Positions 42,351-50,899 of a stretch of DNA of 64,000 bases are shown here, piece by piece (position 1 is the stretch's first letter; each line of letters begins with the position of its first letter). A program made the position numbers and the translations under genes. This stretch comes from Micromonospora chokoriensis (lineage in GTDB: Bacteria > Actinomycetota > Actinomycetes > Mycobacteriales > Micromonosporaceae), in contig NZ_JOAN01000002.1 in NCBI RefSeq assembly GCF_000718555.1, positions 124,001-188,000 of the forward strand, read 5' to 3'. The notes below the pieces were generated by a model. It was not told the DNA's origin, did no database searches, and was given only the letters and a program-made list of their open reading frames with translations.

Positions 42351-42698
42351 GTGCTCTTCGCCGGGCAGGACGGCTTCCTGCGTGAGGGCTCGGTATGGAA
42401 TATCGCCTTCTGGGACGGCGACCGGGTCATCTGGCCTGAAGCCCCGATGCTGGCCGGCATCACCATGCAGGTGCTCCGGCTGGGCATGCGGAGGCTAGGC
42501 ATTCCCGACGAGACGCGGCGCTTGACGCGCGAATCACTGAACGGCATGAGAGCCACTGCCGCGACCAACTCGCACTGCTCAGCGCAGCCGATCGCTGCCG
42601 TGGACGAGACAGCGTTCCCCGGTGGCGAAGCACTTACCAGCCTGCTGCAGCGCGCCTGGCGGGAGGCTCCCTGGGAGCCGGTCCGCATAGCTCGGTAG
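42351..42698 (+). pseudogene. 3' half of a class IV aminotransferase gene
   Basis: The frame encodes DGFLREGSVWNIAFWDGDRV, then LAGITMQVLRLGM and FPGGEALTSLLQRAWREAPW. This is the C-terminal half of PLP fold-type IV aminotransferases (branched-chain aminotransferase/aminodeoxychorismate lyase type). The N-terminal half with the catalytic lysine is missing, and the coding signal begins abruptly about 50 bp after the lipoprotein gene. No ribosome site is present. A truncated, non-functional copy is likely. Confidence 0.65.
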
Positions 42699-42803
42699 AA
42701 GCCGTTGCCCCAGGTGGAGATGCGCTGTCATCGGCCAGGAGCGGATCCTCGCCGGAGCAGCGGCGTAGCCCGCACAGGAGGGCACAGGTTGGACCGTCTC
42801 TGC

Positions 42804-43211
42804 CTACGAAGCAGGTTCCAGAACGACGACTGGGATCTGGCGGGTGGTCTTCTGCTCGTAGTCGGCGAAGCCCGGGTACGCGGCCTTCTGCGCGCTCCAG
42901 ATCCGTTCCCGCTCGTTGCCGGCGGCAACCCTGGCGACCAACTCGACCTTGTCCGTGCCGATCTCCGCCTGGGCCCGCGGGTTTGCGAGCAGGTTGTGGT
43001 ACCAGTCGGGATTGGTGGGCGCACCGGCCTTGGACGCGAACACGGCGTAGCCGCCGTCCACCTTCTGATACATCATCGGGTTCACGCGAGGTTGGCCGCT
43101 CTTGGCGCCGACCGTGTGCAACAGCAGCAGCGGCGCGCCAGCGAACTGACCGCCGACCTGCCCACCGTTGGCGCGAAACTCAGCGATGATCTTGTCGTTC
43201 CAGTCACTCAT
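42804..43211 (-). CDS. Deazaflavin(F420)-dependent nitroreductase-family protein (DDN type)
   Basis: The 135-residue protein matches the Ddn/Rv3547 family: LLLLHTVGAKSGQPRVNPM, GGYAVFASKAGAPTNPDWYH, NLLANPRAQAEIG and the C-terminal RQIPVVVLEP. Members use F420H2 to reduce small molecules, for instance nitroimidazoles or quinones. AGGAGAAGG precedes the ATG. Cytoplasmic or membrane-associated; native substrate unknown. Confidence 0.93.
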   Translation of the reverse strand: MSDWNDKIIAEFRANGGQVGGQFAGAPLLLLHTVGAKSGQPRVNPMMYQKVDGGYAVFASKAGAPTNPDWYHNLLANPRAQAEIGTDKVELVARVAAGNERERIWSAQKAAYPGFADYEQKTTRQIPVVVLEPAS

Positions 43212-43281
43212 GCCTTCTCCTGGTCCTCGGGTCGTGCAAATTCCCGCGTCAATGTGGCACGACGGTGGCTAGCGTAGGCAG

Positions 43282-44193
43282 ATGAGCACTATCCCGATGG
43301 CCGGACTGCGGCTGCGGTTCCTCACCGAGCCGGGAGAATTCCTGGCCGCTGCGGGTGATTACCTGGGCGCCGACCCCGTCGTCAGCACGGTGGTGACCAC
43401 CGTCGCGCACCGGATGTTGTCGCAGCGGGCCGAGGAGCTCTCGCAGCCCGACCGTACCTGGTGGCTGGTGGTCAGCGACGACTCCGGGACCGTGGTCGGC
43501 GCAGGAATGCGCACGGCGCCGTTCGCCCCCGACCCACCATTCCTGCTGCCCATGCCCGACGAGGCGGCTGTTGCGCTGGCCCACGCGTTACACGACCGCG
43601 AGGAGGAGGTGCTCGCGGTCAACGGAGCCTTGCCTGCCGTCGAACTGTGCGCCGCCGAGCTGACCCGGCTCGGCGGGGGCCGAGTCCAGGTCACCCAGCA
43701 CACGCGGCTGCACGAGCTCGGCGAGCTGGCGTGGCCGCCACCGGTAGGCGGCGGCCTGGTGGTCGCGACCGAAGAGGACATGGGACTGGTCACGGAGTGG
43801 TTCGCCGCGTTCATGGGCGACGCCGACGAACAGGCCGGTCGCCCGCGCGGCACCAGGGCGCACGAGATGCCCGACCACGCGGAGATGCTGCGCCGGCTCC
43901 AAGCCGGACGGCTGTGGTTCTGGGTCGACGAGACAGGGAAGCCGGTGCACCTCACCGGTGCCAACCCACCGTCGTTCGGGGTGGCCCGCGTGGGCCCGGT
44001 GTACACGCCGCCGGCCCAACGCGGTCGCGGTTGGGCCAGCAACGCGGTCGCCGAGGTTTCCCGGCGGATCCAGGCCGAGGGTACGCGCGTCTGCCTGTTC
44101 ACCGACCAAGCCAACCCAACGTCGAACAAGATCTACGCCGCCCTCGGCTACCGGCCGGTCGTCGACATGGCCGACCTGGTCATCGTCCACTGA
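43282..44193 (+). CDS. GNAT-family N-acetyltransferase, two-domain
   Basis: The 303-residue protein has a degenerate N-terminal half and an intact C-terminal GNAT domain: ARVGPVYTPPAQRGRGWASN is the acetyl-CoA loop, then VCLFTDQANPTSNKIYAALG. It is monocistronic and divergent from the DDN-type gene. Substrate unknown. Confidence 0.92.
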   Translation: MSTIPMAGLRLRFLTEPGEFLAAAGDYLGADPVVSTVVTTVAHRMLSQRAEELSQPDRTWWLVVSDDSGTVVGAGMRTAPFAPDPPFLLPMPDEAAVALAHALHDREEEVLAVNGALPAVELCAAELTRLGGGRVQVTQHTRLHELGELAWPPPVGGGLVVATEEDMGLVTEWFAAFMGDADEQAGRPRGTRAHEMPDHAEMLRRLQAGRLWFWVDETGKPVHLTGANPPSFGVARVGPVYTPPAQRGRGWASNAVAEVSRRIQAEGTRVCLFTDQANPTSNKIYAALGYRPVVDMADLVIVH

Positions 44194-44246
44194 CGCCGAC
44201 TGCACCGCGGCGAAGGAGTGCGGGCTGGTCGTTGCGGGGCACTGTG

Positions 44247-45077
44247 TCATAGGTTGCCGATGTAGATGACTACTGCGTCCGGCGGCGGTGACGGCCGCTG
44301 CGCCGACACCGGCTCGACGTCGTCGTACAGCCACATGCGGTGCGCCGTCCAGTTCAGGATCCCGCCGGTCTCGCGGGATCCGCGAAAGCCGCGAGCTTCG
44401 GGCTGGAGGGGCCAACCACAGCTGCGGAGGTGTGCGACGAGCCGGGCCACGGTAGTTGCCCTGTCGGCACCATCGGCGGCCATCACCGCGAACTCGGCTG
44501 TGCAGTTGCCGCTGCTACCACCGTCGGCGCAGGCGTCGGCCGACACGAGGCGCAGCGACGTCGGCAGTGGGAGGGCCTCGTCGTCGCGGGCGGGGAACCG
44601 TAGCCTGCCATCACCGTCGGACCCAACGACGCCGAGCCCGCAGCCGCCCAGCAATAGCACGGTTGCCAACGTCGCGGTCGAGGCAGCCCAGTGAACTTTG
44701 CCCGCCGTCAGGTTCCCTCCGGCCAGGTGAGGGGACGAGACGGGGTGGACGCTCCGATCGATGACCAACGCGGCCAGGCACACGATGCCGACGAGCATCC
44801 ACACCATGAGCCAGTCAAGCCATGGTGCGGCTATCAGGCTGCGGGGCCACTGCGAGATGGCGAACGCGGCGGCCTGCCCGGCGATGAGGACGACGCCGAC
44901 AGCCACGCCGACGGCACGACCGCTACGGGTTCCCCAAGCCCAGGCTCCCACCACGACCAGGCCAAAGGTCGCCGCCACGACAGCGGTCATGGGCGCACCC
45001 TGCCCGAGCGGCAGCAGCGTGAGCGCGATGCCGCCGGCACTCAGCCACCAACGCCAACTGTTGCTCATCACCATCAT
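44247..45077 (-). CDS. Membrane protein with exterior domain, unknown function
   Basis: The roughly 276-residue protein has four to five hydrophobic helices (WWLSAGGIALTLLPLG, AVVAATFGLVVVGAWAWG, WLDWLMVWMLVGIVCLAALV, STATLATVLLLGGCGLG) followed by a soluble domain of about 110 residues with disulphide candidates. The LGGC segment looks like a lipobox in mid-protein, as if a lipoprotein had been fused behind a membrane unit. The start is uncertain (ATGs at 45077, 45074 and 45068). The DUF1737 gene lies 11 bp upstream, so they form an operon. Confidence 0.7.
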   Translation of the reverse strand: MMVMSNSWRWWLSAGGIALTLLPLGQGAPMTAVVAATFGLVVVGAWAWGTRSGRAVGVAVGVVLIAGQAAAFAISQWPRSLIAAPWLDWLMVWMLVGIVCLAALVIDRSVHPVSSPHLAGGNLTAGKVHWAASTATLATVLLLGGCGLGVVGSDGDGRLRFPARDDEALPLPTSLRLVSADACADGGSSGNCTAEFAVMAADGADRATTVARLVAHLRSCGWPLQPEARGFRGSRETGGILNWTAHRMWLYDDVEPVSAQRPSPPPDAVVIYIGNL

Positions 45078-45088
45078 CACGGTGCACC

Positions 45089-45310
45089 CTAAGATCCTCG
45101 TCGAGGCGGTTGGCAACCACCCTCGGAGCCGACGGATTGCGGCAGCACCAACACCTGAGCGGCGATGACGCGTTCGCCGTTGAAGGTCAGCGCCGGCGAC
45201 CCGTGCAGTTGATAGCCCTGGTCGAGAAGGACGCTCACGCGGATGCAGAACTCAGCATCGTCGGGTCCGGTGATGAGTCGGTAGCCGAGCGGCTCAGTGA
45301 AATCTGCCAT
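45089..45310 (-). CDS. DUF1737-domain protein
   Basis: The 73-residue protein has the DUF1737 pattern: YRLITGPDDAEFCIRVSVLL, then GYQLHGSPALTFNGERVIAA. Members are short single-domain proteins of unknown role. The ATG at 45310 starts MADFTEPLG. It lies 11 bp upstream of the membrane protein gene on the same strand. Confidence 0.85.
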   Translation of the reverse strand: MADFTEPLGYRLITGPDDAEFCIRVSVLLDQGYQLHGSPALTFNGERVIAAQVLVLPQSVGSEGGCQPPRRGS

Positions 45311-45445
45311 CGCCGCATTGTGCCTGCCCGAATGCCTATGCCCAGTCCCGGCTGCATCCCGTCTTGCTTGGTTGCGAGACCAGCGGCGGAAGCGCGACTG
45401 TGTCGGCAGATCAGGATCGCTGAGGGCAAGCCGCTGCGGGATGAT

Positions 45446-45829
45446 GTGTGGGTGGACCCGAGCGGTGAGGCGCAGTTGAGTGAGGTGAGTTGGTTCTCTG
45501 TGCGGTGTGTCTTCCGCATCGGGTCCGATCCGAGAGAGCAGTTGTACGAGGAAAGGCTGACGCTGTGGCGAGCGGAGAGTTTCGACCAGGCGATCGTGCT
45601 GGCGGAGGCCGAGGCACTCGAGTACGCGGCTGATCAGACAGACACGGTTTTCGCGGGACTCGCTCAGGCGTACCGAATGTTCGACGCCCCGGAACATGGC
45701 GCGGAGATCTTCTCACTGATGAGGGACAGCGAGTTGGACCCGCAGGCATACCTGACGGCATATTTCGATACCGGCCAGGAGAGACAAGGTGACGTTTGCG
45801 CGGTATCCGACGAGGGGTGCCACCCCTGA
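45446..45829 (+). CDS. DUF4288-like protein
   Basis: The approximately 127-residue protein contains WFSVRCVFRIGSDP and YEERLTLWRAESFDQAIVLA, the pattern of small DUF4288-like proteins. The start is uncertain: GTG at 45446, 45452 or 45485. The open frame reaches further upstream but there it overlaps DUF1737 on the other strand. Function unknown. Confidence 0.65.
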   Translation: MWVDPSGEAQLSEVSWFSVRCVFRIGSDPREQLYEERLTLWRAESFDQAIVLAEAEALEYAADQTDTVFAGLAQAYRMFDAPEHGAEIFSLMRDSELDPQAYLTAYFDTGQERQGDVCAVSDEGCHP

Positions 45830-45902
45830 GCAGGCTCGCTGTCCGTTCCGCCCGCCCGGCCTGCGGCAGACGCGCACACCGCAGGCATGGCTTCAGGACG
45901 GA

Positions 45903-46478
45903 CTAAAGGCTCGGAAGCGCTTCACGTGGCTGACGAGGTCTTCGGTTATCCAGCCAGAACCCGTAGTCACGAAGATCAGCTTCCAGCCCGTCGTCGAGGT
46001 ACCGGCCGAACTCGACCAGGCCCGCCGCGTTGTCACGCTCGTCGGCCCGATCGCTGGCTGACCACTGGTGTTGTACCTGATCGATCCATGCGGCCAGCCA
46101 CTCCCGCTCGGTCCACCATTGCCGCACGAGGTCGAGCGTCCAGTGCTCGTCGCCGTCTGCGGCGTAGGCGCAGAAAGGGTCGCTCCAGGCGGCCGTCAGC
46201 AGAAGTTGGACTTCGCTGGAGTTGGTCGGCTGCCGGTAGACGATCTCGCCGCCGAACTCGGCCTCGTAGACCACGTGCAGCGGAGCGATCTCGCGACCCG
46301 TCCAGCACGAATCGGTCCGCGCACCGTAGAAGGCACCCGGCACGTTCCGCCAATCCCTGTCTGTCCACCGCCCCCGCAGGTACTGCTCCGGCGGCCCGAG
46401 GCGCCGTCCGCCCGCGAGAAGACTCGCCACCTCCACGTCGGCGGACGCTTCAACCGCCGGCGCCGGGTCCCAATACAC
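45903..46478 (-). CDS. Protein of unknown function, Trp-rich
   Basis: The approximately 191-residue protein has many Trp residues (YLRGRWTDRDW, QWWTEREWLAAWIDQVQ) and ends DGLEADLRDYGFWLDNRRPR. No membrane helix or signal peptide. The GTG at 46478 (VYWDPAP) is a guess; no strong ribosome site is present. It resembles small, acidic, possibly phage- or toxin-immunity-like proteins only in composition. No family recognised. The 311-bp interval after it (46479-46789) holds no convincing gene. Confidence 0.6.
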   Translation of the reverse strand: MYWDPAPAVEASADVEVASLLAGGRRLGPPEQYLRGRWTDRDWRNVPGAFYGARTDSCWTGREIAPLHVVYEAEFGGEIVYRQPTNSSEVQLLLTAAWSDPFCAYAADGDEHWTLDLVRQWWTEREWLAAWIDQVQHQWSASDRADERDNAAGLVEFGRYLDDGLEADLRDYGFWLDNRRPRQPREALPSL

Positions 46479-46789
46479 GACCTGAACGTTAGCGCTCGTG
46501 TGACTCCTGAGGGTCTTCAGCCGCTCATCGGCCCGAAGCGCACGATCGGCGGATGCGGCAGTAATCAAGATTGACAGGCTCAAGTCAGCTGCGGCAACCT
46601 TACGGTCGACCACGTGATCGACGTGGCCACTCTGCATGAGGGGATGACGCCTGTGATCCGGGTAGGACGAGCGGCCGCCTGAGTGTTGACCACGCGACGG
46701 ATGACCGTCGTGCTGCTCTCGCGTGGCAAGTGGCCCAATGCTTCTTCGCCCACCGCAGCGTCTCCCATGCATCGAGGTTTACGTTGACC

Positions 46790-47542
46790 ATGGATGCCCG
46801 CATCCAGCAGTCCGTCGTCGCCAACCTGTCCAACCGACCCACGCCCATAGGGGTGGGGCCGTTCGTGATCGGAATGGATCCGACAACGACCAGTCCCCAC
46901 ATCAACTACGCGAGTCCGTATCCCGGTGCTGCCATCACCGCCGCTGACATCACCGCGCTGGTCGCGGCCTTCCGCGCGGCTGAACGCACGCCGCGCCTGG
47001 AGTACGTCACCAGTTGCGCCCCGGGCCTGGAGGCGCAACTGGTCGCTGCCGGCTTCGTCGTGGAAGCCCGGCACACCTATCTGCTCTGTGTGCCAGGCGC
47101 ATTGACGACACCACCTACGCTCGACTACCTCAATCTGCACGAACCCGGCACCGATGCTCAGCGCGCCGCGGTCATAAGCACTCAGAACGAAGCCTTCGGC
47201 GGCGATCCGGTGGCCTCCAAGGCTGACGTAGCTCGGCTCCGGCGTCAGCAGGAGGCCGGCGGCGTGGTCGTCATGGCCGTCACTGACGACGGCGTCTGCG
47301 CGGGAGGTGGTGGAGCAGCCCCGCCCACCGGCGCGGTAAGTGAGGTCGCCGGCATCGCCGTTCGTACGGCCTACCGTCGTCGAGGGCTTGCGGGTGCGAT
47401 CACTGCCGACATAACCCGGCGGCTGTTCACCACCGGCACGGAGATCGCGTGGCTGGAGGCCTCCGGCGAGGATTCGTGGCGGGTCTACGAGCGCGTCGGC
47501 TACCGGCCTGCCGGTGAACGGCTCTACATCGGTTTGAGCTGA
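46790..47542 (+). CDS. GNAT-family N-acetyltransferase
   Basis: The 250-residue protein has a variable N-terminal domain and a C-terminal GNAT core: VAGIAVRTAYRRRGLAGAIT is the acetyl-CoA loop, then EIAWLEASGEDSWRVYERVG. The ATG at 46790 has GAGG about 12 bp upstream; start uncertain. A convergent terminator follows at 47559. Confidence 0.88.
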   Translation: MDARIQQSVVANLSNRPTPIGVGPFVIGMDPTTTSPHINYASPYPGAAITAADITALVAAFRAAERTPRLEYVTSCAPGLEAQLVAAGFVVEARHTYLLCVPGALTTPPTLDYLNLHEPGTDAQRAAVISTQNEAFGGDPVASKADVARLRRQQEAGGVVVMAVTDDGVCAGGGGAAPPTGAVSEVAGIAVRTAYRRRGLAGAITADITRRLFTTGTEIAWLEASGEDSWRVYERVGYRPAGERLYIGLS

Positions 47543-47558
47543 GGCTCGGACCTGCTCG

Positions 47559-47594
47559 GCGTGGCCGAGCCGCCTGCGGACGGCTCGGCCACGC
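47559..47594. terminator. Convergent terminator, 14-bp perfect stem
   Basis: GCGTGGCCGAGCCG pairs with CGGCTCGGCCACGC around an 8-base loop, between the acetyltransferase (plus) and the SigE partner gene (minus, ending at 47604). Confidence 0.9.
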
Positions 47595-47603
47595 TCTGGT
47601 TCG

Positions 47604-49028
47604 TCAGGGGGTCAGCCGGGTTGCCGGGCTGTCACCCGGCAGGCCCGACATGTCGACCTCGACCTGCGGCAACGGGGTGGTCCCGAGGAGACGGCCGTCC
47701 CTGGCGTACGCGGTGAAGGTGGCCGACTGGTCCGGCGCTATCCGGGTGATGCCGGCGTTCGACGCGTCGAGGGTGACCATCGCTGGAGCTGCGCCACCGA
47801 TCGTGACCGTGACGCGGGCCGCGTCGGGCGGGGCGATCACGCGCACCTGATCGGTTGGCGTGCCGGTGCCGGTGTCGGCCCGGAGACGCCAGCCGATTGG
47901 TCGCTGGTCGGCGCCGCCGGCCGGCAGCAGCAGTCGCAGGTCGGTCCACCATCCGGTCCGTTCGTCGCCGTGCCTGGCGTACGCGATCACGCCGCCGCCG
48001 GCCGGCTGCACGGTGAGCAGCGTGGCCGCGTGGCCGCGCTCGCTGCCCGACCACCGCACCCGTACCGTCGTCCCGGCGGCTGGCAGGCGGCTGTCGAGCA
48101 GTGCCGATTGGACGAAGTCGCGCAGGTTGGCGTCGTTCAGCGGCGTACCTCGGACGCCCTGTCGGGCGGCGGTGAGCAGGAAGTCCATCTCCGGGCCGGT
48201 CGGGTCGATCGCGTCGTACGGGCCGCCGCCCAACCCTTCCTGAAAGAGCACGTGATCGCCTCGGCTGACCCGGACGACGGGTTCGTTGCGAAGCGGCGTG
48301 TCAGGCAGAACGGCGATCCCCACGCCACTTCCGTCGGTCCTCGCGAGGTTCTGGTACTCCAGCGTTCCCCTCGACGTGTACCGAGGGTCGCCAGTGATGA
48401 GCACGGTGGACTCGGTCGGCCCGACCACAACCGCGTATCCGCCCCGGTCGGTGCCGGGCTGCATCAGGGTCATCACCGGGTTGTCGACGTCCTCGCTGTG
48501 GCCGGCATAGCGCATCTCTCGGGCGCTGGCCCCGGCCGGACCGACGTACCAGAACAGTGCCTGCTTGGTCAGTAGGCCGAACCGTAGCGGCACCGCGACC
48601 AGCGCGACCCGGTGGCCCGGCTGGTCACTGCCGTAGAGCAGACGAATCTGGTCACGATCGCCCACCTTCCAGCCTCCCAACGAGGCGTCGATTCGCGCCG
48701 GCAGATCCGTGCTGATCCGCGCCTGGAGGGTTTTCAGCCAGGCTTGATCTCCGGTCAGCGCCCCCCGTGGTGGCGCGTCGAGCAGCGCCGCCGGGGCGGC
48801 GGCGACCGCGATGCCAGGTGCCCATCCGGGCAGGGGCACCACGTTGGTCTGGACCCCGACGAGCGCGACCCCGACTACGGCGGCCGCAGCCGCCCGGATC
48901 AGCCGCGTCCGCCGGTGCCGTCGCTCGCGCCGGGCAAACCCCGGCCACGGGTCCTCAGGTACGCCGACGCCGTGCGCGGCCTGCCGCAGCGCGGGACTGA
49001 GCGTCGAGTGAGCAAAGCTCTCGGTCAT
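47604..49028 (-). CDS. Single-pass membrane protein paired with SigE-family sigma factor
   Basis: The 474-residue protein has a cytoplasmic N-terminus (about 1-45, ending RRERRHRRTRLIR), one membrane helix (about 46-62; AAAAAVVGVALVGVQ) and a large extracytoplasmic domain of about 400 residues. Its ATG overlaps the sigma gene's stop by 4 bp (ATGA), so expression is coupled. Position and topology fit a regulator of the sigma factor, as in other SigE-family operons, but no zinc-anti-sigma HxxxCxxC motif is present. The exterior domain has no recognised family. Confidence 0.75.
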   Translation of the reverse strand: MTESFAHSTLSPALRQAAHGVGVPEDPWPGFARRERRHRRTRLIRAAAAAVVGVALVGVQTNVVPLPGWAPGIAVAAAPAALLDAPPRGALTGDQAWLKTLQARISTDLPARIDASLGGWKVGDRDQIRLLYGSDQPGHRVALVAVPLRFGLLTKQALFWYVGPAGASAREMRYAGHSEDVDNPVMTLMQPGTDRGGYAVVVGPTESTVLITGDPRYTSRGTLEYQNLARTDGSGVGIAVLPDTPLRNEPVVRVSRGDHVLFQEGLGGGPYDAIDPTGPEMDFLLTAARQGVRGTPLNDANLRDFVQSALLDSRLPAAGTTVRVRWSGSERGHAATLLTVQPAGGGVIAYARHGDERTGWWTDLRLLLPAGGADQRPIGWRLRADTGTGTPTDQVRVIAPPDAARVTVTIGGAAPAMVTLDASNAGITRIAPDQSATFTAYARDGRLLGTTPLPQVEVDMSGLPGDSPATRLTP

Positions 49029-49555
49029 GCCAGTTCCTCCTCGAGCCGAACCGGAGTCTGAAAGTCGGGTAGGGCGAATTCGCCCCGCAGCCGGGCCAGA
49101 CCGCGCGACGCCTGGCTCTTCACCGAGCCGACGGAGCAGCCAAGAACCTTGGCGGTGTCCACCTCGCTGAGGTCCTCGAAGTAGCGCAGCACCAGAACCG
49201 CCTGGGTCCTGGGCGGCAACCGCCGCAGCGCGGTGAGAAGCCATTGCCGCTCCTCCACCTGCGCGTAGGCGTCACCCGTCGGCGCGCTGTCGGAGGTCAG
49301 CAGCGGCACCTCCAACGGCCGCCGTCGACGCCGCCAGGAAATCGCCGTGTTGACCATCGCCCGACGTACGTAGACCTCAGGCGCGTCTCTGCGCAGCACC
49401 CGCCCCCAGCGCCGATGGGTCTTCTCCAGCGCCGACTGCACCAGGTCCTCGGCTGTCCCCCGATCGCCAGTCAGCAGGTAGGCGGTTCGGAGCAACGGCC
49501 CCCATTGTCGTTGTACGAACAGCCGGAACTGTTCGTCGTCCTCGCGCCGACTCAC
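49025..49555 (-). CDS. SigE-family ECF RNA polymerase sigma factor
   Basis: The 176-residue protein has region 2 (about 10-75; LRTAYLLTGDRGTAEDLVQS, VYVRRAMVNTAISWRRRR) and region 4 (about 110-160; LPPRTQAVLVLRYFEDLSEV, then VGSVKSQASRGLARLR). This is the SigE-family group widespread in actinomycetes. The start is the GTG at 49555 with GGAGG closely upstream; the open frame runs a further 600 bp without sigma sequence. It is first in an operon with the membrane partner at 47604. Confidence 0.93.
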   Translation of the reverse strand: MSRREDDEQFRLFVQRQWGPLLRTAYLLTGDRGTAEDLVQSALEKTHRRWGRVLRRDAPEVYVRRAMVNTAISWRRRRRPLEVPLLTSDSAPTGDAYAQVEERQWLLTALRRLPPRTQAVLVLRYFEDLSEVDTAKVLGCSVGSVKSQASRGLARLRGEFALPDFQTPVRLEEELA

Positions 49556-49726
49556 GCCACCTCCAGGTCGTGTCCGCCTCGCATCCGCGAGCGGATGCAG
49601 GGTGAGACGCGATCGGCGGCGTCCGAGGTTGAGTGGGAGGGCCTTGTCTCGCCAGTTTGCACCCTGCATCGCCGTAGCCGTTGGCGCCGGGTGATCGTCC
49701 ACGCTGGTTGCCCCTATCGTCGAGGC

Positions 49727-49978
49727 ATGCCCCGCGAGACCATTGAATTTGTCGCTCGATCCCGCGTCATCACCGCAACGGCGGTTCTGCAGCAGCTGAT
49801 CGATCTGCGCGCATACCCGCACCGGCACCTTGCCGTGGCCGCCTATGCCGCTGGTGGCAGCAGCATCAGCCAGGCACTCGCCGCCGCCGACTTCCTCAGC
49901 CGAACGGGATGGGAACTCATTAATGTGACGCAGGTCGGGAGTGGCAACACAATGCACGCGATCATGCGACGCCGATGA
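49727..49978 (+). CDS. Small protein of unknown function
   Basis: The 83-residue protein begins MPRETIEFVARSRVITATAV and is mixed helix/strand with no membrane segment. It has a possible -10 element (TATCGT at 49715-49720) directly before the ATG, suggesting a near-leaderless transcript. No family recognised. Confidence 0.6.
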   Translation: MPRETIEFVARSRVITATAVLQQLIDLRAYPHRHLAVAAYAAGGSSISQALAAADFLSRTGWELINVTQVGSGNTMHAIMRRR

Positions 49979-50130
49979 GTCAGCAACTGTCGGGTAGCGG
50001 CAACGCGACATTGTGCCCCTGCCCGCCGGCCGCGCTGTCGTCGTACGCGGCAAACTGCGCCGCCCGCGTCGTCTCCCTCGCCGCCGCGCGTTGACCGCCC
50101 GGCAACGCAGCCCGCCCACCGGATGGCAAC

Positions 50131-50778
50131 ATGGTCTTGGTGAACGCTGTTCCGGACTGGCACGCCTGGCACCTGCCCTACGACGACGACACATCGCCGC
50201 TGTCGCAAAGGCTTCGGCTCGTTCGGCAGCACATCAACGATTGGCTCGACCAACGGCCGGAGGCCTCACTCCGGGTCGTCAGCGTCTGCGCGGGACAAGG
50301 GCATGACCTCATCGGCGCCCTCGCGCCGAGATCAGACGCTCATCGGGTACGCGCAGAGCTGATCGAGTACGACCCTCGCAACGTGGCCGCAGCCCGGATG
50401 GGTATCGCCGCAGCCAGGCTCGACGGGATCACCGCCACCGAGGCCGATGCGGGCGACTTCGCCGCCTACCACACGGCAGCCCCTGCCGATCTGGTCGTTC
50501 TCGCTGGAGTGCTGGGCAACATCAGTGATGAGGACGTACGGGCAACGATCAACGCCCTGCCTCGGCTGTGCGCCTCCGAGGCAACCGTGATCTGGACCAG
50601 AACCCGCCGCGATCCTGATCTCACCCCGGCGATACGCGGCTGGTTCACCGACGCCGGCTTCGCTGAGGAGGCGTTTCACGCCCCAGCTGGCGTGCTGTTC
50701 TCTGTTGGCGTTCATCGCTTTCACGGTCGACCTCAGCCGACCCCACCGAGCGGCAGAATCTTCACATTTGTTGCGTGA
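50131..50778 (+). CDS. SAM-dependent methyltransferase-like protein
   Basis: The 215-residue protein has a class I Rossmann pattern: motif I VVSVCAGQGHDLIGAL, motif II acidic end in RAELIEYDP, and APADLVVLAGVLGNISDEDV in the position of motif IV. The C-terminus HAPAGVLFSVGVHRFHG is shared with the small actinomycete family of this type. Substrate unknown. Confidence 0.85.
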   Translation: MVLVNAVPDWHAWHLPYDDDTSPLSQRLRLVRQHINDWLDQRPEASLRVVSVCAGQGHDLIGALAPRSDAHRVRAELIEYDPRNVAAARMGIAAARLDGITATEADAGDFAAYHTAAPADLVVLAGVLGNISDEDVRATINALPRLCASEATVIWTRTRRDPDLTPAIRGWFTDAGFAEEAFHAPAGVLFSVGVHRFHGRPQPTPPSGRIFTFVA

Positions 50779-50899
50779 GTCGCCGACCGTCGATGGCGTA
50801 CTTGTTGCCCGACACCGTGGTACGGCGATGGCCGCATGCCCCCGCTGCACCAGGGGCGGCCTCCGCGCAGTGGCGAGGCCTGCCCGCATCGGTCTCGGG

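Noticed and set aside
46605..46622. Palindrome GTCGACCACGTGATCGAC as an operator
   Set aside because: One internal mismatch, no well-placed gene start nearby, and GTCGA-rich palindromes are frequent in this DNA.
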